Assembly (NCBI RefSeq): GCF_030408815.1
Contig: NZ_CP047355.1
Coordinates: 1,426,001-1,490,000, forward strand
DNA length: 64,000 nt
Source of the DNA: Corynebacterium freiburgense
Lineage (GTDB): Bacteria; Actinomycetota; Actinomycetes; Mycobacteriales; Mycobacteriaceae
Direction: 5' to 3'
Shown: positions 1 to 8,264 of the stretch, piece after piece
How the letters are laid out: every line of letters begins with the position of its first letter
How positions within the stretch are numbered: the stretch's first letter is position 1
The notes under the pieces: model-generated
What the model was told of the DNA's origin: nothing
Seen by the model: only the letters and a program-made list of their open reading frames with translations
Databases searched by the model: none
Program-made: the position numbers and the translations under genes

Positions 1-1261
1 AAACTCCAGTGGGCCATTGCCGCCATAACACGCGCCCAGCCATGTCCGCGCAAATGCTTACTAATTCACGCAATATTGGGTCTTTTGCTTCGGTTTCTTC
101 TGCAAAAATTGTGGCGGTAAGCTGGCCTTCAAAACTCCGCGCCAACTTTAATAACTCTTCAGCATTACGGTAGGTCACCACGATGGCGGCCGGACCAAAA
201 CACTCTTGTTGGAGAGTTTCCCTATCAGCAAGCACCGCCGCTGCAGTAGTGTGCATTACCGTGGGCTGGGGTATGCCATTGGCATTACCCCCTTCGTGTA
301 CTACGCCAGTGGCTTGATTCGCTTTTAATTCTGCCAATACTGCCTCATATGATTCCGCAATACGGGTATTTAGTAGTGCATGGGTGGCAGGATATGCTTC
401 AGCCTGCAAAAGTTCAATAACATTGGAGTCTTCTGGCACTACTAATGTCCCCGGTTTAGTGCAGAATTGGCCAGCGCCCATTGTAAATGAGCCAATAAAC
501 CCTTCTACGATTTCTTTGGCATTCTTGACAGCATCTTGTGTGACAAACACCGGATTATTTGAACCTAATTCACCATAGAATGGGATTGGTTCAGGGCGGG
601 ATTTCGCCAAATCAAACAAGGCTCGACCACCCGGAATTCCGCCGGTAAAGCCACAGGCTTGAATTCGTGGATCTTGGATCGCAATCTTGCCGGATTCTGT
701 GCCAAAAATTGTGGAAAATAGCCCTTTAGGTGCGTCAACCGAATCCAAGGCTTCGACCACAACGTTATTCGTGGCAAGTGACAATTCCATATGCCCGTGA
801 TGTGCCTTTACAATAACTGCATTTCCCGCAGCTAATGCACTTGCGGAATCGCCACCTGCAACTGAAAATGCAAAGGGGAAATTTGACGCTGAAAACACAA
901 GTACGGGCCCAATTGGAATAAGGTACCTGCGTAAATCAGGACGAGGGGCGCCCATTGGCCATTGAGGATCGGCATGGTCAATGCGTACATCGAAGCAACG
1001 ACCTTTGGTGATTACTTCACCAAATAGGCGTAATTGAAAAGTTGTTCGCTTGAGTTCGCCGCGTAGCCGCACCTCAGGCAGATGCGTTTCCCGCTGGGCG
1101 ATCTCAACCAAACTATCCGCGTGTGCATCGAGGGCGTCAGCCACAGTAATTAGAGCCTTTGCTCGGACTGCCGCAGGGGTTGATGCCCATTGTGTGCTTG
1201 CCATAGCGGCATTGTGCAAAATCTCATCGAGTGCTTTGCCAGTGGTAGGTGTAATAGACAT
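1..1261 (-). CDS. 2-oxoglutarate semialdehyde dehydrogenase (partial, 3' end outside window)
   Basis: NAD(P)-dependent aldehyde dehydrogenase that would oxidise 2-oxoglutarate semialdehyde to 2-oxoglutarate, the last step of hydroxyproline catabolism. About 420 codons are visible and the frame is open to the left edge. Seen: an N-terminal aldehyde dehydrogenase fold, the segment FSASNFPFAFSVAGGDSASA typical of the ketoglutarate semialdehyde dehydrogenase branch, a glutamate in GELGSNNPVF, the catalytic cysteine in GQFCTKPG, and the PTGV segment near the C-terminus. The ATG at 1261 is preceded by AAGGAGAA. It lies 28 bp after the flavoprotein gene, as the last visible gene of the hydroxyproline operon. 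The family assignment is firm; the exact substrate is inferred from the neighbours. Confidence 0.9.
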   Translation of the reverse strand, partial: MSITPTTGKALDEILHNAAMASTQWASTPAAVRAKALITVADALDAHADSLVEIAQRETHLPEVRLRGELKRTTFQLRLFGEVITKGRCFDVRIDHADPQWPMGAPRPDLRRYLIPIGPVLVFSASNFPFAFSVAGGDSASALAAGNAVIVKAHHGHMELSLATNNVVVEALDSVDAPKGLFSTIFGTESGKIAIQDPRIQACGFTGGIPGGRALFDLAKSRPEPIPFYGELGSNNPVFVTQDAVKNAKEIVEGFIGSFTMGAGQFCTKPGTLVVPEDSNVIELLQAEAYPATHALLNTRIAESYEAVLAELKANQATGVVHEGGNANGIPQPTVMHTTAAAVLADRETLQQECFGPAAIVVTYRNAEELLKLARSFEGQLTATIFAEETEAKDPILRELVSICADMAGRVLWRQWPTGV

Positions 1262-1289
1262 TGTGTTCTCCTTAAAAATTACAGATTTA

Positions 1290-2729
1290 CTATTGAGCTG
1301 AATCAAACATATTTGCGAGCGCTTGGAGGTCTACCGGAATGCTGACTGGGCGTTTTAATGCTCCCTGCCCCGCTGTACCACCAAAACACGCAGACGCATA
1401 CCCGCATATTCGCCCCTGACACCACCCCATGCCAGCGCGCGTGACCATTTTGATAGCCCGCTGGTCAGTAGCGCCAAGCAGTTCTACGGCTTGTTGGATT
1501 TCACCGGCATGTACCTCCTCGCACCGGCATACAACCGTGTCCTGTGTAATTAGTGACATCCAAGCCTCAGGTACTGGATGCACTCGGTGCATTGCATCGG
1601 CGAATCTGCGGTGTTTTGAGATCCTAGACAAATGCTTTGCCACGCCTCGGCCATTCGCAATGCCGTTTGGATTAGCTGCCGCACACCCAGCGATAAAACC
1701 TTCCGATATAGCGAGTGTTGCACCGCCAACGCCAGTGACTTCACCGGCAGCCCAGACGCCCCAAACCGATGTGGACTGGTACTTATTTACGGCTGCTACG
1801 GTATTGCCGTCAGCATATTCCCAGGTGTTTACACCCAGGCTGGATAGTAATTCCAATTGTGGTACGAACCCAAACCCTAAACCGACGGTATCAGCCTCTA
1901 TAAACCGCTCGGAGATTCGTTTTGGTTTCCCGGTTTCATCCAGGCCCAATACGGTAACTCCAGAGACTTCACCATTCGATTCATGAATTTTGGCCACAAC
2001 CGTTCTGGTATAGAACTTTACTTTGTGTTTCACTAGATCCCGCATATATTGGACGCCTTCGATAGCCTTTTCTGGAAGTGCCGCTGCATAGTGCGCAAAT
2101 GGTGCCCACTGTGTCATCGCGGAACTTTCGCAAATAGCTGCGACTTGCCCACCGGCCGCGAGGATATTGCTTGCCACCGGTAATAAGAATGGCCCAGTGC
2201 CAGCCAGCACAAACTTTTTACCTGGCAAAACACCCTGACCTTTAATAATTGCTTGAATTCCTCCCGCCGCCATAACGCCAGGAACATCCCATCCGGGAAT
2301 AGGAACATGCCGATCAAAGCACCCGGTGGCCACAATAAGCCGATCGACAACTACCTCATTCACAGGCGGCGTGGTGCCGCAATCAGTACTGGGGCTGAGC
2401 CGCAAACTGAACCTTGAATTTTGCCTACGAGGTCCAAGTTGTTGGCACATAAACACTTGGGTATGTGGAAAATATTCAATCTTTCCTTGCGCAATCCCCT
2501 TGTCAAAAGATGCGCGTAAAGCAAGGTACTCTTTCCAGCTGTGGTGTAGTTCGCCGCCTTCGGGAATGCCAGCTGCCTCACTTAAGTGCCGAAAATACTG
2601 GCCCCCTGGCTGATCATTAGCATCAATGACAATCACAGTTGCGCCACTTTGTACCGCGGCACCAGCAGCAGCTAAACCTGCCGGACCAGCACCAATAATG
2701 CCGATAACAAGGGAATCCTTATCATCCAT
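1290..2729 (-). CDS. D-hydroxyproline dehydrogenase, FAD/NAD(P)-binding subunit (HcnB-like)
   Basis: A 479-residue flavoprotein of the HcnB / opine oxidase subunit A / sarcosine oxidase alpha type. The N-terminus has the dinucleotide-binding motif GIIGAGPAGLAAAGAA (about residues 9-24), and a second nucleotide-binding motif (AGTGPFLLP) lies in the middle. The C-terminal 85 residues form a BFD-like [2Fe-2S] domain with CRC near residue 401 and C-x4-C near 436. In known D-hydroxyproline dehydrogenases this subunit works with a small ferredoxin-like subunit and a DAO-type subunit to oxidise cis-4-hydroxy-D-proline. Both partners are encoded directly upstream, with a 2-bp gap to the small subunit. 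Related complexes oxidise opines, glycine (HCN synthase) or D-amino acids, so the substrate rests on context. Confidence 0.85.
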   Translation of the reverse strand: MDDKDSLVIGIIGAGPAGLAAAGAAVQSGATVIVIDANDQPGGQYFRHLSEAAGIPEGGELHHSWKEYLALRASFDKGIAQGKIEYFPHTQVFMCQQLGPRRQNSRFSLRLSPSTDCGTTPPVNEVVVDRLIVATGCFDRHVPIPGWDVPGVMAAGGIQAIIKGQGVLPGKKFVLAGTGPFLLPVASNILAAGGQVAAICESSAMTQWAPFAHYAAALPEKAIEGVQYMRDLVKHKVKFYTRTVVAKIHESNGEVSGVTVLGLDETGKPKRISERFIEADTVGLGFGFVPQLELLSSLGVNTWEYADGNTVAAVNKYQSTSVWGVWAAGEVTGVGGATLAISEGFIAGCAAANPNGIANGRGVAKHLSRISKHRRFADAMHRVHPVPEAWMSLITQDTVVCRCEEVHAGEIQQAVELLGATDQRAIKMVTRAGMGWCQGRICGYASACFGGTAGQGALKRPVSIPVDLQALANMFDSAQ

Positions 2730-2731
2730 AA

Positions 2732-3013
2732 TTACTCACTCCCTTCCCCGGTTTGGTGCGTTTCAATCCTCATACCTTCGGCTAGCTGCACCATACAAGC
2801 ACGCTGAAATGGTTGGCTATCCACGGTAATTAAGCAGTCAAAACATGCTCCAATGCCGCAATATAAACCTCGTTGTTTTCCATGAACACGAGTGGAACGC
2901 CAGGATCGAATACCGTTTTCCAGCAGAAAACCAGCCACGCTTAAACCAGCAGTGACCTCATATTGTTGTCCATCCAGGAACACTACAATGCTCTGGTTGT
3001 GCGGCTTAGCCAT
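2732..3013 (-). CDS. D-hydroxyproline dehydrogenase, small [2Fe-2S] subunit (HcnA-like)
   Basis: A 93-residue ferredoxin-like protein of the HcnA / sarcosine oxidase alpha N-terminal type. It has an N-terminal beta-grasp (VVFLDGQQYEVTAGLSVAGF) and cysteines in CGIGACFDC plus a later RAC, the pattern that ligates one [2Fe-2S] cluster. The ATG at 3013 is preferred to an upstream extension because it gives the family length. It overlaps the end of the upstream DAO gene by 8 bp, which suggests translational coupling. It probably passes electrons between the two flavoprotein subunits. Confidence 0.85.
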   Translation of the reverse strand: MAKPHNQSIVVFLDGQQYEVTAGLSVAGFLLENGIRSWRSTRVHGKQRGLYCGIGACFDCLITVDSQPFQRACMVQLAEGMRIETHQTGEGSE

Positions 3014-4172
3014 GGTGTGCTCCCGAAGCTGCCAAAAAACGATCTGGCGTGAATGCATCCAAAGGTAGATCGGTATCATGCCCAAGGATTGCTTGTGCTA
3101 CAAGTTTGCCCGTTCCCACTGAAAGTCCAATTCCAGCACCTTCATGCCCGGCTGCGTGAACAAGACCAGGCACTTGGGTATCGTGCCCAATCACTGGGAG
3201 ATGATCGGGACAATATGGGCGAAATCCGTGGTAATGACGCAAAATTTTCACTTTTGCCAAGAATGGAAACAATTCAATAGCATTCGTGGCAATGGTCTGC
3301 AGGGCTTGGACGCTAATCGATTGGTCAAAACCTACCCGCTCGCGGGAAGAACCTATCAGGATTGAACCTGCGGGTGTACCTTCAACAACCGGCGAGGATT
3401 GCAATCCCGCATCTGAGCTTCCAACGTTATCTACATACTCCGCAGCGTAGACCTTGTGAAAAACCATCGGTGGTAGTGGGACGGTCACCATAACAAACCC
3501 GCGGCGCGGATTAATTGGAATATCCACCTGCACTGTTTTTGCCACTTCACCAGCCCAAGTACCAGCAGCATTCACTATGACCGGGGCATAGAATTCACCA
3601 TTATTGGTCTGAATTCCACGCACCGAATTATCTTCTGCCACCATGATGTTTTGAACCGGTGTGTTCGGGTAAAACTTCGCGCCACGCTCTCGTGCCATAC
3701 GCAAAAGGTGAAAAGTGGCCAACATTGGCTGCACTTGCGCATCCTCTGGGTACCACGATGCGCCTAATGCTGTGGGACGAATATTTGGCTCCAGCTCGCG
3801 TAATTCATCTAAGCTCAATGCTGTTGCAGTAATTCCGTGCGCCCGTTGAGATTCTGAAAACCTTTGTAATGAGGCAAGGGAGCTTTCCTTCGAAGCGACA
3901 ATAATGCCGCCTTTCGATTCAAATTCCCAAAGATGACCAAATTCTTGAAGATCTTCTTTCCAAACTCGTAATGAATATTGTGTGAGTTCGAGCTCCGGGC
4001 CTAGTTCTTTATCGCTAACCAGAATATTGCCTTCGCATGCCGAGCTCGTCCCGTTGGCAGGTAATCCGCGGTCCACAACAATAGTTTTTAGGCCATAGAG
4101 TGTTGTGAAATATGCAATCGCTGAGCCAACGATTCCGGCACCTACGATAATTACGTCTGCGGTGCGCTCCAT
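3006..4172 (-). CDS. D-hydroxyproline dehydrogenase, DAO-type FAD subunit (HcnC-like)
   Basis: A 388-residue DAO-family flavoenzyme. The N-terminal ADVIIVGAGIVGSAIAYF is the FAD-binding fold, GTSSACEGNILVSDKELG follows the pattern of HcnC/opine oxidase subunit B, and the C-terminal GHEGAGIGLSVGTGKLVAQAI is the second FAD-contacting motif. It is expected to carry the site that dehydrogenates cis-4-hydroxy-D-proline to 1-pyrroline-4-hydroxy-2-carboxylate. A strong ribosome-binding site (GGAAGGGGAGAG) precedes the ATG. The stop lies 8 bp inside the small-subunit gene. The 133-bp gap separating it from the regulator gene could hold an extra promoter, but I could not define one. Confidence 0.86.
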   Translation of the reverse strand: MERTADVIIVGAGIVGSAIAYFTTLYGLKTIVVDRGLPANGTSSACEGNILVSDKELGPELELTQYSLRVWKEDLQEFGHLWEFESKGGIIVASKESSLASLQRFSESQRAHGITATALSLDELRELEPNIRPTALGASWYPEDAQVQPMLATFHLLRMARERGAKFYPNTPVQNIMVAEDNSVRGIQTNNGEFYAPVIVNAAGTWAGEVAKTVQVDIPINPRRGFVMVTVPLPPMVFHKVYAAEYVDNVGSSDAGLQSSPVVEGTPAGSILIGSSRERVGFDQSISVQALQTIATNAIELFPFLAKVKILRHYHGFRPYCPDHLPVIGHDTQVPGLVHAAGHEGAGIGLSVGTGKLVAQAILGHDTDLPLDAFTPDRFLAASGAHHG

Positions 4173-4305
4173 ATCTCTCCCCTTCCGTTGTGTGGGTCTT
4201 TGTATTCACCAAAATCCAATGGTTGGAAGCAAAAGAGATAGACGATGTTCATTTTCAAAAACAGATGGTTAGATCATTCGTTCTTGAAACAACCAATGGT
4301 GCTGG

Positions 4306-4971
4306 TTATTCGGATTTCACATTCCACAAACCGCGCGCATGTGAAATGTGGGAGGCTAACAGTAATTCCAATGATTGTGCATCCCCTTTGGCCATAAGAT
4401 CTACCATTTGGACATGCTCTTGTGCATTTTCTACTAGGCGTTTTTCCGCCATAAGTCCTTTAAGACCGTATTGGCGCGTTTTTAACCGCATGCGAGTAGC
4501 TAATTCCACAAGTTGAGCATTGCCACAAGGTGCCATAAGGGCCATATGGAAGTCCCTATCGGCGACTAGGTATGCATTAATGTTTTCTTCCTCAGCGGCT
4601 GCCAAAATTTTTGATACAAGTTCCCGGAGTAATGATAGGTCCGCATCTTGATAGTGCAGTGCCGCTTGCCTGGTGGCATATGGTTCGATCAGTAATCGTA
4701 TTTCTGTTACTTCCTCCAATTCTTTATCGGTCATTCCTGTGATACGAAAACCCTTGTTTTTTTCTGTACACACCAGCCCTTCTCGATCAAGGTCAATCAT
4801 TGCTTCCCGCACTGGTGTAGCCGAAACTTGGAGTAGTGCTGCAAGTGCTGGTGCCGAATACAGCTCACCTTCCTTAAGGTCTCCCGCAATGATTGCGGTT
4901 CGAAGTTGCTCCGTAACCGCTTCCCGAATACTCCGAGGCTGTGAGAGTGGTTTCAAGAAGGAAACAGTCAT
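4306..4971 (-). CDS. GntR-family transcriptional regulator, FCD/FadR-type
   Basis: A 221-residue regulator. Residues about 14-75 are a GntR winged helix (REAVTEQLRTAIIAGDLKEG; SATPVREAMIDLDREGLV). The rest is an all-helical FCD ligand domain with the metal-ligand style residues R-D-F-H (VADRDFHMAL) and C-terminal HISHAR. It sits inside the hydroxyproline gene run, 43 bp after the reductase gene, and AAGGAG precedes its ATG. FCD regulators usually respond to the substrate of the neighbouring pathway, so hydroxyproline or an intermediate is the likely effector. Its probable operator is the palindrome found at two promoters (8221-8232 and 9824-9835). The operator is inference; the family is clear. 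Confidence 0.88.
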   Translation of the reverse strand: MTVSFLKPLSQPRSIREAVTEQLRTAIIAGDLKEGELYSAPALAALLQVSATPVREAMIDLDREGLVCTEKNKGFRITGMTDKELEEVTEIRLLIEPYATRQAALHYQDADLSLLRELVSKILAAAEEENINAYLVADRDFHMALMAPCGNAQLVELATRMRLKTRQYGLKGLMAEKRLVENAQEHVQMVDLMAKGDAQSLELLLASHISHARGLWNVKSE

Positions 4972-5014
4972 GGGATGAACTCCTTACATTTTCATGTTTG
5001 ACGTAGCGAGGCGA

Positions 5015-6001
5015 TTAACCAGCATTTTCCGAGCACATGCTATAAGCCACCATAGCAATGGCAAGGTCCTCCCAGGCCATTCCTACGCCGGTGTAAATAT
5101 AAGGTCCCGGGCCTTGTAACGTTCGAATACCTCGCACAGTTTCTGCAAGCGTTACTGGTGGTGTACGTAGCCACTTTCCAGCCTGTTGGAGGCATGTAAC
5201 ATTACCGTTTTCATGGAGCGCGGAAGTACTGCCTTCTAGTAGCACTTGTGATCGAAGTACCGTTTCGGGTTGCAGTTCACGTGCATCTAAACCATGTTGA
5301 CCAATCGCCGCAATAATTAAGCCACTGTGCACATCAACGTCGCCAATAACCGGCGTGGAGGACGACGTCGCTAATATCACGACATCAGCCGCAGCCAGGT
5401 CCGGCGTACGTGACGCTTCCACCTGGAAACCTTCAGCGCTGAGCTTATCCCGCAATGCATTCATGTTTGCTTCTGTGCGTGCACAGATAACAAAGGTTGC
5501 TTTAGGAAAAACCGCCTGCATAGTTCGAACATGTCCTTCGGCTTGGACTCCCGCTCCATATACAACGACTCGCATTGTGCGGTCTATCCCAAGGTCATTG
5601 GCAATACCTAATGCCACAGCCTGTGCTTGCACCAGGTGTTGGATACCAAGCACTGTTGTGGCGGGAGTTCGAATGGCGGTGAGAGCTGCCCCTTCAAACA
5701 CCCCAACCGGCGCCCCGGTCGTTTCATCAAACAATATGTATAAACCGTGAATCGGTGGCATACCTATGTCCCGATTGCTGCTGGTTAACGTGAGAACCTT
5801 TACCCCGCTCATTGGTATACCCGAATATCCACCTGAGTGAGCGGGCATAATCAAGAACTCGCCGTGAGGGCGATCCACAAAAAGTCGAGGAGAACTTTCC
5901 TCCGGATCAAGTCCTTTCCTAAGCACATTTGCCAATGCATCAATAGCTACTTTAGGTGGTACAAGGGAATGAATTCGTGTGCTATTGAAAAACTCAACCA
6001 T
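5015..6001 (-). CDS. ornithine cyclodeaminase/mu-crystallin family, probable 1-pyrroline-2-carboxylate reductase
   Basis: A 328-residue member of the ornithine cyclodeaminase / mu-crystallin family. Seen: the lysine-containing motif MSGVKVLTLT, the arginine-containing segment LTAIRTPATT, and the NAD(P)-binding motif VVVYGAGVQAEGHVRTM. The later IGQHGLDARELQPE resembles ketimine or pyrroline-carboxylate reductases rather than true ornithine cyclodeaminase. In hydroxyproline clusters such enzymes reduce 1-pyrroline-2-carboxylate (formed from trans-3-hydroxyproline or D-proline) to L-proline. The ATG at 6001 is chosen because GAGAGGAGT precedes it; longer starts would run into the epimerase gene. 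Substrate is inferred from context. Confidence 0.8.
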   Translation of the reverse strand: MVEFFNSTRIHSLVPPKVAIDALANVLRKGLDPEESSPRLFVDRPHGEFLIMPAHSGGYSGIPMSGVKVLTLTSSNRDIGMPPIHGLYILFDETTGAPVGVFEGAALTAIRTPATTVLGIQHLVQAQAVALGIANDLGIDRTMRVVVYGAGVQAEGHVRTMQAVFPKATFVICARTEANMNALRDKLSAEGFQVEASRTPDLAAADVVILATSSSTPVIGDVDVHSGLIIAAIGQHGLDARELQPETVLRSQVLLEGSTSALHENGNVTCLQQAGKWLRTPPVTLAETVRGIRTLQGPGPYIYTGVGMAWEDLAIAMVAYSMCSENAG

Positions 6002-6063
6002 AGCGAACTCCTCTCTGTATAGCATGTCTTGGCAATGTCGGATCATGCTGTAATAACGAGCAA

Positions 6064-7065
6064 TTACAGCAGGAAACCTTCGGGGAACGGATCCGTAGGA
6101 TCGAGGAAATACTGTGCAGTTCCGGTAATCCAAGCTCGGCCCGTAATTTGCGGTATAACAGCAGGTATTTTTCCGACTGTAGTTTCTGAAACTAATCGTC
6201 CAGTAAATTGCGAACCGATAATCGATTCATTTAAAAAGTCAGTATTGAGTGGTAGCACACCTAAAGCATGTAACTGCGCCATTCTGGCAGATGTTCCTGT
6301 GCCACAAGGTGAACGATCAAACCAACCTGGATGAATAGCCATAGCATGCCGGGAATGAGAAGCGTCTGAGCCCGGGGCTTCTAGATATACGTGGTGGCAA
6401 CCACGAATATCATTGCGAAGAGGATGAACCGGTGTATCCACGGCATTGATTGCATCCATGATTGCAAGTCCGGCAGTCAACATCTCCTGCTTGTATTTAC
6501 GATCAAATGGAATGCCAAGATCCTCGAGTTTGACAAAAGCATAAAAATTTCCGCCAAAAGCCAGATCGTATTGCACAGTTCCGAATTCTGGCACTGACAC
6601 TGATGCGTTGAAACGATCTACAAATGATGCGACATTATCCAGCGTTACTGAAACGGCACGCCCTTGTTCAACATGAACATTTGCTACTACTAGACCCGCA
6701 GGTGTATCCAGTCGAACCGTTGTGGTTGGTTCTTGGACTTCCACCATCCCTGTCTCTACCAGTACTGTCGCAACACCGATTGTGCCGTGTCCACACATTG
6801 GAAGTAGGCCTGAAACCTCGATATAAAGCACGCCATAATCCGCATCATCGCGAGTCGGCGGCATAATAATAGCTCCTGACATCGAGGCGTGCCCACGAGG
6901 TTCGTACATTAAAAGTTTGCGCACATGATCCGCATGTTCCATAAACCAGAGGCGACGCTGTGCCATGGTTTGGCCAGGTATCGGCGGCATTCCGCCAACT
7001 ATAACGCGCGTTGGCATACCTTCAGTATGAGAATCTACTGCATGGAATACACGATTTGTGCGCAT
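6064..7065 (-). CDS. 4-hydroxyproline 2-epimerase
   Basis: A 333-residue proline racemase superfamily enzyme. It carries both catalytic cysteines: MCGHGTIG near residue 90 and SPCGTGTSARMA near residue 250. Having both Cys argues for an epimerase/racemase, because trans-3-hydroxyproline dehydratases replace the second Cys with Thr. Also seen is HSRHAMAIHPGWFDRSPCGT, with a histidine before the second Cys. It would convert trans-4-hydroxy-L-proline to cis-4-hydroxy-D-proline, the first catabolic step. GAGGAGAAG lies upstream of the ATG. The gene sits between the deaminase and reductase genes. Confidence 0.92.
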   Translation of the reverse strand: MRTNRVFHAVDSHTEGMPTRVIVGGMPPIPGQTMAQRRLWFMEHADHVRKLLMYEPRGHASMSGAIIMPPTRDDADYGVLYIEVSGLLPMCGHGTIGVATVLVETGMVEVQEPTTTVRLDTPAGLVVANVHVEQGRAVSVTLDNVASFVDRFNASVSVPEFGTVQYDLAFGGNFYAFVKLEDLGIPFDRKYKQEMLTAGLAIMDAINAVDTPVHPLRNDIRGCHHVYLEAPGSDASHSRHAMAIHPGWFDRSPCGTGTSARMAQLHALGVLPLNTDFLNESIIGSQFTGRLVSETTVGKIPAVIPQITGRAWITGTAQYFLDPTDPFPEGFLL

Positions 7066-7121
7066 GTCACTTCTCCTCGTTGGCTGCAGCGTGGGTAATG
7101 GAAAACTGTTACAGCAAGTTC

Positions 7122-8033
7122 TTAGTGGTAGTTTCGTGCGATTGCCGCCATTGTGTCTGCAGTAATGCGTTCGTGTATTTCAGTGGCCAATGGGCCGCGT
7201 GGTGGGCGGCAGATTCCACCTTTTCGGCCGGCTAGGTCCATAGACAATTTGATTGCTTGGACGAACTCCGTCTTGGAATCCCAGCGAAGCAAAGAATGCG
7301 ACTCACGGTACAGTTCTTTTGCTTTCGCTAAATCATTCATATCCCCTGATGTTGAAAGCCGATATAGCTCACACATTGTTTGCGGGAATGCGTTTGGATA
7401 ACCAGCTACCCAGCCAACAGCTCCAGCTATACCCATTTCAACAATGGTGTCATCTGTGCCGATTAGCAGATCCATTGTTGGAGCGAGTTCTTTTATTTCA
7501 TAGGCGCGACGCACGTCACCTGAAAACTCTTTGACACCGACGATATAGCCTTCATTATGCAGCTCAGCAATTAATGATGGAGTGAGATCCACTTTTGTAT
7601 CGATCGGATTATTGTAGGCCACTATCGGTAGACCAGCGGATGCAGCCAAACGGTAGTGCTCAATTACTTCTTGTGCGTTCGCGCGATAGGAATTTGGTGG
7701 CAGTAACATGAGCGCTTGCGCACCTGCTTCTGCCGCTTGTTCTGCCCAGTATTGCGTTTGCAATCCACCGTAGGCACCTACACCTGGCATGACTACGAAA
7801 CCTTTTGGTGCCGCTTCGACCGCTACTTTTACGACCGTAGCGCGTTCTTCTTCGGAAAGGTTCTGGTACTCGCCTAGAGATCCATTTGGTGCCACGCCAT
7901 CGCAGCCATTTTCAGCAAGCCATGCAACGTGCTCGGCGAAACCATCGTAGTCAACACTGTAATCATCATTGAATGGGAGTGCGGTAGCTACGAGTACACC
8001 GTGCCATGGTTTCTTTTCTGTGGAAGTGCTCAC
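7122..8033 (-). CDS. 1-pyrroline-4-hydroxy-2-carboxylate deaminase (DapA/NAL family)
   Basis: A 303-residue TIM-barrel enzyme of the dihydrodipicolinate synthase / N-acetylneuraminate lyase family. Seen: NGSLGEYQNLSEEER near the N-terminus, the tyrosine motif IVAYNNP, and the Schiff-base lysine in VGVKEFSGD. In the hydroxyproline pathway this family converts 1-pyrroline-4-hydroxy-2-carboxylate to 2-oxoglutarate semialdehyde with loss of ammonia. Start GTG at 8033, with AAAGGAA upstream. It is the first gene after a well-formed promoter at 8211-8238 and a structured leader, so it probably heads the catabolic transcript. The function is set by its neighbours; alone it could be any DapA-like lyase. 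Confidence 0.88.
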   Translation of the reverse strand: MSTSTEKKPWHGVLVATALPFNDDYSVDYDGFAEHVAWLAENGCDGVAPNGSLGEYQNLSEEERATVVKVAVEAAPKGFVVMPGVGAYGGLQTQYWAEQAAEAGAQALMLLPPNSYRANAQEVIEHYRLAASAGLPIVAYNNPIDTKVDLTPSLIAELHNEGYIVGVKEFSGDVRRAYEIKELAPTMDLLIGTDDTIVEMGIAGAVGWVAGYPNAFPQTMCELYRLSTSGDMNDLAKAKELYRESHSLLRWDSKTEFVQAIKLSMDLAGRKGGICRPPRGPLATEIHERITADTMAAIARNYH

Positions 8034-8060
8034 TCCAGTGTTCCTTTCCTAGAGGATCCG

Positions 8061-8121
8061 TTACGAACTTCGGTCTATGCTCCTTGAACATCTGCACTAT
8101 TGCTGTGCAGTAAGTTCGTAA
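8061..8121 (-). promoter_or_regulatory. hairpin-forming 5' leader of the hydroxyproline operon
   Basis: A perfect 10-bp inverted repeat (TTACGAACTT 8061-8070, AAGTTCGTAA 8112-8121) encloses a second one (CTGCAC 8092-8097, GTGCAG 8105-8110). Both lie between the predicted promoter (8211-8238, minus) and the GTG of the deaminase gene, so the RNA leader of about 170 nt should fold into a long stem with an inner hairpin. No run of U follows, so it does not look like a simple terminator. Its role is unknown. Confidence 0.55.
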
Positions 8122-8210
8122 AGAATTTTTTAAATCCGCAACAGTTTTGGGTGCCTTGCTAGCTGCTAGACCAACAAGGCTTGTGGTCATGCTCGTGATC
8201 CACACCACTA

Positions 8211-8238
8211 ACTATGCCATGTACAATTGTACCGTCAA
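8211..8238 (-). promoter_or_regulatory. promoter of the catabolic operon with palindromic operator in the spacer
   Basis: On the minus strand TTGACG (8238-8233) and CATAGT (8216-8211) are spaced 16 bp apart. The spacer contains the perfect 12-bp palindrome GTACAATTGTAC (8221-8232). A repressor bound there would block RNA polymerase. Almost the same palindrome sits in the symporter promoter, so it is the best candidate for the GntR binding site. Confidence 0.65.
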
Positions 8239-8264
8239 GGGATTTTCCGAAAATTTAATGAGTT

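Noticed and set aside
1429-1986. 185-codon open frame on the plus strand
   Set aside because: Antisense to the flavoprotein gene whose [2Fe-2S] cysteines are encoded here.
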